From Podospora pseudoanserina (Eukaryota; Ascomycota; Sordariomycetes; Sordariales; Podosporaceae), in the NCBI RefSeq assembly GCF_035222485.1, contig NC_085924.1:434001-498000 (forward strand): 64,000 bases of DNA, given 5' to 3'. Positions 56,357-64,000 of this stretch are shown here, piece after piece. The position numbers and the translations under genes are program-made. The notes beneath the pieces were generated by a model. It ran no database searches and was not told the origin of the DNA. It saw only the letters and a list, made by a program, of their open reading frames with translations. Position 1 is the stretch's first letter; each line of letters begins with the position of its first letter.

Positions 56357-59230
56357 TTACTTTGTATGCACCGGCACCTCCTTGCTCTGCGTAAAGTGCC
56401 TCGGCAACCTATTCTCCCCCTCCGCATACGGGAAACCCGCCTCCTCCCTCGCCATATCATTCACCCACTTCTCATTCCCCTTCAGCCCCCCCTTCCCATG
56501 CTTTTCCACGCCCACCTCGTTCCACTTGGCCGCCAAATAAAACCACCCGAGTGCGTTGCCCACGGTCCCGATCTCATCCGACACCCCCGTGGCAGCAGCA
56601 TGGCTCATCTTCTTCCACAGCTCCTCATCCGTAAAGAGCTCCATCAAGTGCCCCGCCACCGCCTTCCAATCCCCCGGCTGGACCAAAAACCCATTCACCT
56701 TGTCCTTGACCTGCAGCGGAATGCCCCCCGTGGCAGTCACAATCACCGGTCTACCCGCATGAAGTGCTTCCGAAACTTTGACCTCGAAACCCTCCCGAGT
56801 TGACAACTGCAGCACGACGTGCGCGTTGGCAAGCAGGGTATTGATCAGCTGATCATTCGGATCCAGCCTCATGACGCTCACATCCTTGATCAGGTCAGGG
56901 TAGTACGTCTCGAGCTGGCTCATGGTCTGATCATAGATCAGGCTCGCGTCCGGGTCGTCGACGGATCCGTTTCCGCAAACCACCAACTGAGGCACATCGG
57001 TGAGCCCTTGCTTGTCACACCTGCGACGGAATTCGGCATAGGAGTCAATCACGGTAGGGATGCCCTTCGCAGGGTCAAATCTAGCAACTTGAATGATATA
57101 CTTCCTCGCTGGCCAGTTCAGCTCCGTCATGCGCTGCGAGTGGCAGGCCACGTTGTAGATGTGGCCGTAGTAACCGCTGTCCCACTTGTTGAGGTGCTTG
57201 TTCAGGCCGTCGAGCCAGTCGGTTGTTGCGGGGAGGTAGACGACCTTCTCTCGGGGGACAGTGTGGGGGACAAAGATGGGGATGGGGTGGGAGATGAACA
57301 TGTCTGCGCCTTGGATGTTGGACCATAAGAAGTCCCAGATGTCGGCTTGGGGCGAGCCGGCCTTGGCGACCAGGTCGCTGCGGATCTGGATGTGGGAGCG
57401 GTAGAGGACGGGCCGGTCAGGAGTGGCTTTCTTGATCAGGGGGATGAGGCCGGGCATTTGCGGGTCGTCAATCTAAGACAACGTCAGTAACCGTGGTACT
57501 GTAGGAAGAGAAAGAACTCCCCCACGCTCCCGTTGTGGTGGCTGTGGTCAGGTGGACAACCTTAACCAGGGAACGTGCATGATGGAGGGTAGACGTTGGT
57601 TCGAGTGAGAGGGGAAAAAAAGACTCATAGAGAGGAAAGTACAAGGTACCTACAATGACAACATCAGCACCACCGTCCGCGGGCGAGCACAGTGGTCCAC
57701 CCTCAGAGAACCAGTAACGGTTCGCATTGTCGGTGATCCAGTCAATGATGGACTGCTTCTCCTCGGCCGAGACTCGTTGGTCGGGGTGGCTCACACCCTG
57801 GAGAATGTTGTGGATGTTCTTGGTGATACGGAAGACACCAGGACGAGGCTTGGGGACTGTCCAAAAACGTCAGCCTCACAGACTCCTCCGAACAGAGCTC
57901 AAGTTGTATCCTCTACTTACCATACCAAGTCAAGTCCACCCCCATAAGACGGGCAAAACGGACCAATGCGTGACGCATCAGAGCCACACCACCACCTTGA
58001 GGTGTGGAACTGAAGAAGGCAATCTTGGTCTTGTTCCCGCGGAGCTTCTTTGCATACGTCAACATGGTCTCCCACGTAGCATGGCTGCAAGTGTCCTTGT
58101 GGTTCTGGACTGTCGTAAGGTGGGCTCGGAAGCCAGCATCAGTCTGGACAATTCCTCGCCAGCCAACGTGAAGAAGAGGAACAAGAGAGGGGCCAAAGTT
58201 CCTATCAGGTCCCATTAGCGTCTGCCGGTTGAGTTCGAGTTGTACGCCAACAACACTCACATGATACACTTCCGCGCCATAGAATCAGCCTGCTCGTCCA
58301 CCCTCTTCACATCCCAAAACGACTTCTCCTTGTGCTCATCGTCCGGCCGCATCACAATCGGCACAATATCCAGCTCCAGCCACAGCCTCGAGCACAAGCT
58401 CGGGCTCATGTACTTGAGCGTCGTGGGCAGACCAGCACCGATAAACTTGGCAAAGTTCTCGTGCTCGTATTTTTCCACTTCAGAAATCACGTAGTCAGCA
58501 ATCAGATCGGCCCCCATCTTCATGGCGTCGTCCAGCATAATATGCTTGACGGAAAAGTCCACGAGATAGACTGTGTCGTGAATTGCCAGGGCTACGACGG
58601 CCGTGTGGTCGTCTGAGAAGACGGCCGAGACACCGAGGTAGAGGGTCTTGTAGAGACAAAAGCCATCATCAGTTTTTATGTACTGTGAAGAGAACAAACA
58701 GAGATAGGCAGGCAGAGTGGCTAGCTTACGGTGAGGGCAGGACCAAAGTGACCTTCCTTCTCCACCAATGTGCTCATCTGGCGCTTGCGGTGCACCGAAG
58801 TGCCCGTGGAGAACTTGCGTCCCTTTTCGAACGCCATGGCTGCGTTGACAGCGTGTACGACAGGACGAAGACTCTTGTGGTTGTAATGATCGGGATGGGA
58901 TCGATTATCTGTATGTGTATGATCTGAGCTCTGCTCGTGTGGATCTGCAAACAAAGAACTGGCACGATCAGAGGAAGAAGATTGTTGAGGTTGAGCGAGA
59001 GTGGAGGGAGCAACGGGGGAGGACAAAGGGCTTATAGCTCTTTCCTGTTCCTGGATCGCAGCTGGGGACGAGGCCAGTTGACGGGCAAAGCGGGGGGACC
59101 TAGACCCGTTCTGGGCTTGGGATGGCGAGGATGGGACGACGGTTGGCGCTGGGAGGCTGTCGGTGTTTTCGTTATGGTGGCGGGAAGCAAGGGTGGTCGA
59201 CGGTGAGGAGGGGCGCTGATCCTGATCCAT
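56357..59230 (-). CDS. ccg-9: Trehalose synthase/phosphorylase, CCG-9 type (GT4), with an apparent frameshift
   Basis: Five exons on the minus strand: 58730-59230, 58261-58682, 57921-58201, 57654-57857 and 56357-57472 (about 840 aa). The protein matches the fungal trehalose synthase family that includes Neurospora clock-controlled gene 9. A Ser/Pro-rich N-terminal extension (about 130 residues) precedes the conserved part. GT-B glycosyltransferase-4 landmarks are FFSSTPQGGGVALM, GVFRITKNIHN, RYWFSEGGPL, DDPQMPGLIPLIKK, the E-x7-E block REGFEVKVSEALHAGRPVIVTATGGIP, and VNGFLV. Near the start of exon 4 the frame breaks. PKPRP and GVFRITK are one base out of register, with an extra A on the plus strand in CACCAAGG (57838-57843). 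Dropping one base restores every phase. It lies tail-to-tail with thymidylate synthase, 156 bp apart. Confidence 0.85.
57473..57653 (-). other. Intron 4 of the trehalose synthase gene
   Basis: 181 bp, GTAGGT...GTCTTAG, phase 0 after frame correction, longer than the other introns here. It joins ADVVI to IDDPQMPGL. Confidence 0.7.
57858..57920 (-). other. Intron 3 of the trehalose synthase gene
   Basis: 63 bp, GTAAGT...GGACAG, phase 1, with GCTGACG branch site. It joins DLTWYG to VPKPRP. Confidence 0.7.
58202..58260 (-). other. Intron 2 of the trehalose synthase gene
   Basis: 59 bp, GTGAGT...TGATAG, phase 2. It joins MARKCI-M to NFGPSLVPLL. Confidence 0.75.
58683..58729 (-). other. Intron 1 of the trehalose synthase gene
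   Basis: 47 bp, GTAAGC...TTCACAG, phase 0. It joins GHFGPALT to YIKTDDGFCLY. Confidence 0.75.
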
Positions 59231-61779
59231 TGTTCAAGAAAATCGGGAAAAACAGCTGTCGAGCTTGCTATGGACGCGGGGGGAGGTCCTCGCGAGGCGG
59301 TGACGCAGGTATTCGTCTTGCAGCTGCAGCCAGGCGGGTCCAGTGGGATGCTGCGATGCAGTGGTCTGCTGCTCTCTGCTCTGGTACCGTGGTACCTGAG
59401 GTACTTGGTAATGTGAGGCGGGGTAGGAACAATGAGCTCAGCTCGCGCAAGCGTAAGACGATGGGGGACGTCCGCCGAGGAGTATGTTCGTTGTCGAGTC
59501 AGGTTCGATGTCAGGTCGGTGCTTCCCGAGGGACTTCTCTTGGGTCCAGACTGCCGGGAATTGGTGGTGTCACCTGCGAGATTGTCAATTTCACGATCCA
59601 AAACCTGGTTGATCTGTGTGCCTCGAATGGGCGAGAACGACAATGGCGATATCTCGTCGTTCCATGAACCTCTTCTCACTTTTTGCCCCCTGCCTTGTGC
59701 CACCCTCGACGTGGGACACACGGTGCTTGATCCCCGCGCCACAGCATACCACCCATCTCGCTGCCGGAGGGCTCACAAGATACGCAGTCTGTAGATGGCC
59801 CTGGCAGGGCAGGAATGCATCTCGTGCTTGGGGTCACGGCGGGGTTGGCTTGGAGCCCACAGAGGTCATTGGATGAAAGCTACCACACCTGCACAATACA
59901 TGAAAGTGCAGGTGGTAAAGTCGGTGAGAATGTTCATCACCAAGCCATGGCTGTGATAACTGTGGTTCGGGGCTTCTCTCGAAAACAAAAAGAATTGTCC
60001 TGGTCCGGCCACGGCCCGCGGCCTGTCGGCTCGGACACGGTGACAGCTCAGAACGAGACTATCGACTCCATGCGCGAGTCTGAAACGGGCACGTACAGCA
60101 AGGTGTAGGAGCGAGAAAATGGAATAGTGCAGGAACTTACAGCAGAAATTCTTTTCTTTTTCTTTGCGTAACGGTCTCGCTGAATAGCAACAGCTTGTCT
60201 GAGACCGGCTTCCGAAGAATCTGATCTGGACGGTGTACGGGTTGCTGAGAATTTCTCTTCTACTTACTGTCAGATCATCTGAAGGATCAATTTGAGATGG
60301 AGTGATCTCAGGAAACTATCCGTCAGCATTCCCAAAGTTTTGAGACGAACCTTTCTCTTCTATCACAACGTCTAGGAAGTGGTGACGTCCTGGTTACAGT
60401 GTCCGTTGTAACCGCTGTTAGCGGGCTTCTAGCGTTGGAGATGTCGTGCGGCTAGCGGGGCAGTTCACAGGGGCCTGAGCTAGGGGTGTTGACAAGGGGG
60501 TGATTGGATGCGGGGTTGTGAGGTTGTGAGTCTGCAGGTGGAATGAATTGGATGGTGGTGAGGGATAGGGGATGTGAGACCAACAGATCGAATGAGCTGT
60601 TTAGGTAGATAATTGAGCTATGAGTAATGACTATTGATTGTGTTGGCAAACATCACACTCAGTCGTGGGTTGATGACTTATACATCAGCTTCAACTGCTT
60701 GATGGGCCACTTCAACGAGATCATACGATGGCTGGCTATGCTGAGGGCAGAAAATACCCCACGACTGCTCGGCTATCATGCAACTGGGAACGTCTTGGAA
60801 CATGTCGTTGATCGAGATCTTGGGCTTGGTCAGCGGCTCTGGTGCCCGTATTGGCCCTGAAGGTGGGCCTCTGCAGGAACTATTTCTCAGAGTAACATGT
60901 GGTTTGGCGGCAGTGCCGGGCAGTCAGGTCATCACCAGGTATTCACATGTGGACCGTATCGACCAATTTGGTGCTTGCTTGCTGCCAACAAGCTTGGAAG
61001 GGAGAAAGAAGGACTCATATCCCAGGATTTCGTGCAAGTCCCTGCACTCAAGATGGTAACCTATACGATGACTTACTTATACGATCGGAGAGAGCGGAAG
61101 AGGCAAAAGTATGCCAACCCACTGAGTACGAGAGCAGCTTGAACAACTCAATCATTACCAAATATGAACAACAATAAGGATAATCCGTACTCCGTGCTGT
61201 GTCCTCTGAGGATGTCCCAACTGTCGTCCACAATAGCCTTAGCATGGCGGGGAAGAGGGGCACCGATGATCCGAGTCCCATGGAAGGGTGCGGGGCAAAA
61301 CGGGGAAGCGACGAGTGCCCCACTCGGCTTCTGAAGCCAAGTGCTTGGTGACCATAAACTGCACGCTGCACGGGCCAAGCCGCCCAAGGATGGCCTGTCA
61401 ACATTCGACGCTGCTCCTTCACCACACCCCCCGTGACACCACAACACCATCTTTGTTTTACTGTGTCACCCCAGGGCGGTATTTGTTGAGACGGCGGTGT
61501 CACGTCCCGACGAGACATTTTCAGCCTCCACACATCACGGGACCCTGAAAGCTTTTCTCGTTCACATCCTCCAAAGACATGGTCGGATTTTGGGTCGGTG
61601 CCGGTCGACCGAGCCGAGTCGAATCCTACAGAACATTTGACATTGATCGATGATCAGTGTAGAGGCTGGACTAACAGGTAAGACGTCAATGGTATTCAAT
61701 AAAAGAACCCCCATCCTACATACGCAATACGCTCTCATTTACATAATACACATTTCGTCTGCCTCCTTCTCCCGCTCCT
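59231..61779. other. Long upstream region of the trehalose synthase gene
   Basis: About 2.5 kb with no supported gene. Open frames on both strands (for example 59122-59667, 61048-61533) have no family features and overlap the leader or spacer. As the upstream region of a ccg-9-type gene it may hold clock or stress elements, but none could be picked out with confidence. Confidence 0.4.
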
Positions 61780-62688
61780 TTAGTCATATCTCTTGGCAAC
61801 CGTCTTCCAGTTGATGATGTTCCAGATGGCATCAAAGTACTCGGCCTTGCGGTTCTCGTACTGGAGGTAGTACGCGTGCTCCCAGGCGTCAATGCCCAGA
61901 AGAGGCACAAAGGCACCGGTAACGGGATCCTGGTTGGCGCGGGTGACGATGCTCAGAGTGTCGCTCTCCTTGTCCTTGACGAGCCACGCCCAGCCGCTGC
62001 CCTGGATGCCAGCCAGAGTGGTGTTCATCTGCTTTCGGAAGTCCTCAAAGCTGCCAAAGTCGTCCTCAATGGCTTGCTGCATCACACGAACACACGTTAG
62101 CACAATCTCTAAAACTCTTGCTCGGGCCCAACGTACCTTGAGGTCTCCCTTAGGCTCACCACCGCCCTCCCTGCTGGCAGGGGCAAGGTTCTCCCAGAAA
62201 AGAGAGTGGTTGACGTGACCACCACCGTGGAAGTTGAGAAGAGGCGCAATCGAGGCAGCCTTGGTGAAGTCACCCTTCTCCTCGGCCTTTGCGATATTTT
62301 CCAGCGCCGTGTTAAGGCCGGTCACATATGTTTGGTGGTGCTTCTTGTGGTGGAGCTCCATGATCTTGGAGGAGATGTAAGGCTCGAGCGCATTGTAGTC
62401 ATCTGTAACCAGCACAGGTAAGTACAATGCCTTATCATGGTAAGTTGTAGCTAGCTAGTGGCGGCAATTGCGACAGATTGTGGCAGCGGCGTGGCTGGCG
62501 TGTGGGAGTAGCCCCATAGAGGGCAACCAATTTAACCTCTTGACTGTTCAACACTTACACGGAAGATCTGGGAGAGTGGCCTTGCCGCGAACGAAGCTGG
62601 TGCTGGCGAGAGCAGCAGCAGGCTTGACAGCCGAAGCCCGGAGAGCTCCACGGAGCGCGGGGACGGTGCGAAGAAGAGTGGAAGACAT
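61780..62688 (-). CDS. sod-2: Mitochondrial manganese superoxide dismutase
   Basis: Three exons on the minus strand, 62559-62688, 62137-62402 and 61780-62076, give 230 residues. Residues 1 to about 37 form an Arg/Ala/Ser-rich presequence without acidic residues, a mitochondrial targeting signal. The mature protein has the Fe/Mn-SOD ligands: His in MELHHKKHHQTYV, His in GGGHVNHSLFWENL, and Asp and His in LGIDAWEHAYYLQYEN. The GGGH...W pattern suits the manganese form. It converts superoxide to hydrogen peroxide and oxygen in the matrix. The C-terminus NWKTVAKRYD is typical. It is transcribed divergently from psf3. No lesion is seen. Confidence 0.93.
62077..62136 (-). other. Intron 2 of the MnSOD gene
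   Basis: 60 bp, GTACGT...ATGCAG, phase 0, with GCTAACG branch site. It joins PKGDLK to QAIEDDFG. Confidence 0.8.
62403..62558 (-). other. Intron 1 of the MnSOD gene
   Basis: 156 bp, GTAAGT...GTTACAG, phase 1. It joins LPDLP-Y to DYNALEPYIS, with an alternative but non-fitting donor two bases upstream. Confidence 0.75.
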
Positions 62689-63100
62689 TGTGATGGTGAT
62701 GGTTGTGTTTGCTGTTGAGATAGGGGGTCAATTGAGTGTCTGGCGGTTTAGAGTTTGGAGGCGTGCCGTAAACATACCCTTTGAGTTCAAATGATGCAGA
62801 CTTGGGACGTCAAACTTGTTCGGGTCTGATCTCAGGAGGGAACCTCGATGAAAGCTTCGGTTACTATCAGTCACAATTCCGTCATTGCCCCACTTCAAGC
62901 TACCCCAGTTTCGGCTGTATGAACTGTTGTCTGGGCCACCTGCTGGCACGAGCGTCGCTGACCTAACAGAGGCGCACTGCCCCTCCAGGATGTTTCGCGT
63001 CCTCTCGAAGCCCAAAATTCAGGGACCAGTCGAGGTTTGACTTGCGGTTGGAGTTTCTTTCATTCTTTGCATTGGATCGCCTCCCTACCGCGTCGTCATT
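62689..63100. promoter_or_regulatory. Shared divergent promoter region of sod-2 and psf3
   Basis: 412 bp between two ATGs pointing away from each other. It must hold both promoters and leaders. No specific factor site is claimed. Confidence 0.55.
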
Positions 63101-63750
63101 ATGTCTTACTACGACATTGACTCTATTCTCACCGACGCAGAGGTACCAGACTGGTCTCCTCCGAACCTTCCCTCTGTCACTAACCGGCACCTTGATGGCC
63201 ACAGAAAATCCCATGTACCTTCCAGCTCGACATTCCCGACCTAGGCTACCTTGACAACACCCCGAACCAACCCCTCAAAGCCGGAACAAAAGTTAACCTC
63301 CCACTATGGCTCGCCGAAATGCTTGTCATCGCCAACACCGGCGGTCCCGATAACAAGACCTTTGTCACATTCGACCTCCCCCGAGCTCTCGGAAACGACG
63401 TCGTTCAAGCCCTCAAAGCCGACCCTCGAGCCGTCCCATTACGCGATCAGAGCGCCCATTTTTACGGGCTTGCAACACACATGATGGATTTATCTGAGGA
63501 ACAAGAGCTGGGGAGTGTCCTGCGCAAGACGTTCGTCACTCGCGCTACCGAGATCTCATTACATGCTCGCAAGGTTGGGGGCGTCAGCACTAAAGGGAAA
63601 GGGAAAGAGGAGGGGAGTAATCTTGGGATTGGTGGTGCTGGTGAGGAGTTCCTCAGAGGGCTGGACGAGTGGGAGAGGAAGCTCTTCCGAAAGGCGCACG
63701 ACGGCGCCAAGTCTGGGAAGGAGTGGATGGACAGTATCAAGAAGAACTGA
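63101..63750 (+). CDS. psf3: GINS DNA replication complex subunit Psf3
   Basis: Exons 63101-63142 and 63205-63750 give 195 residues, the usual size. The first exon encodes MSYYDIDSILTDAE and the second continues KIPCTFQLDIPDLGYLD, the standard Psf3 start. LPLWLAEMLVIAN and FYGLATHMMDL are further family blocks. Psf3 is one of four GINS subunits; with Cdc45 and Mcm2-7 it forms the replicative CMG helicase in the nucleus. A Gly/Lys-rich linker (GVSTKGKGKEEG) sits before the C-terminal helix and may be a species-specific insertion. The 62-bp intron has GT...CAG ends and a CACTAAC branch site. Confidence 0.9.
63143..63204 (+). other. Intron of psf3
   Basis: 62 bp, GTACCA...CCACAG, phase 0, with CACTAACC branch site. 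Confidence 0.8.
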
Positions 63751-64000
63751 GGGACTGGGGAGAATCTCTTGAAGCAAGAGGTGGAGGAAGCCAACCCACG
63801 CCCTTGCCATCCTTTCAATTCCCAAGATCGCCACCGCTGACGAAACGAAGAAATTACAATATGGCCAGCGCCTGTTGTGGGATCAACCCGTACGAACAGC
63901 TGTACCAAACCCTTACTTGATGGCATGGGTTCATGCTCTAATTTTTGGGCTGGCTGGTCGTGGACACGCCGGCCCATATTGGACCTCGGGGAACCATTTG

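Noticed and set aside
59122-59667. 181-codon plus-strand frame at the trehalose synthase 5' end
   Set aside because: Partly antisense to the trehalose synthase N-terminus and its leader; Arg/Gly-rich with no domain.

Overview
The window is nuclear DNA of a filamentous ascomycete, most likely a Sordariomycete of the Sordariales type. The evidence is short spliced introns (about 55-80 bp, GT...AG, CTRAY branch points), fungal-only families (SAT4/PTH11-type rhodopsin domain, DUF3405, DUF3638 giant protein, CCG-9-type trehalose synthase, fungal DMATS and BBE-like oxidases), and transposon islands with the C-to-T/G-to-A saturation typical of repeat-induced point mutation (RIP). There is no open frame of 60 codons in any frame between about 8430 and 13830, or between about 18240 and 28220.

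Layout. 1-7.4 kb: 3' end of a pectate lyase gene, a secreted germin/spherulin-like cupin, a UbiA-superfamily membrane enzyme resembling the Fma-TC terpene cyclase group, a broken SAT4/rhodopsin-domain gene, and a P450 carrying four separate lesions. 8.2-14.2 kb: a complete Ty1/copia element (8249-14172; 184-bp LTRs, ACTTG target duplication, PBS matching the anticodon arm of initiator tRNA-Met), RIP-saturated inside but almost clean at its ends. 14.7-16.3 kb: an intact FAD-linked BBE-like oxidoreductase gene. 18.1-29.0 kb: a nested repeat island holding a 7.65-kb Ty3/gypsy chromovirus (18933-26587, TTACT duplication) inserted 9 bp inside an older 518-bp solo LTR (CTAAG duplication), a fold-back element, and a young, unmutated 401-bp solo LTR. 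The gypsy element carries two 70-nt antisense tRNA-like cloverleaf sequences between pol and its 3' LTR. 29.3-32.6 kb: a small secreted cysteine-rich protein and a DMATS-type aromatic prenyltransferase gene with a late frameshift. 34.9-64 kb: a gene-dense core block with a 3181-aa DUF3638-type P-loop protein, a single-pass surface protein, a secreted aldose 1-epimerase, a DUF3405 protein, the U5 snRNP protein Dim1, thymidylate synthase, trehalose synthase (ccg-9 type), mitochondrial MnSOD and the GINS subunit Psf3.

How it fits together. The left half looks like a decayed specialised-metabolism locus: UbiA-type cyclase/prenyltransferase, P450, BBE-type oxidase and DMATS prenyltransferase, cut up by two transposon islands, with at least the P450, the DMATS gene and the receptor-like gene broken. 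The right half is ordinary housekeeping. Two housekeeping genes (thymidylate synthase and trehalose synthase) also show single-base frameshifts as sequenced. Some indel lesions may therefore be sequence errors, and this must be settled before the pseudogene calls on the left are trusted.
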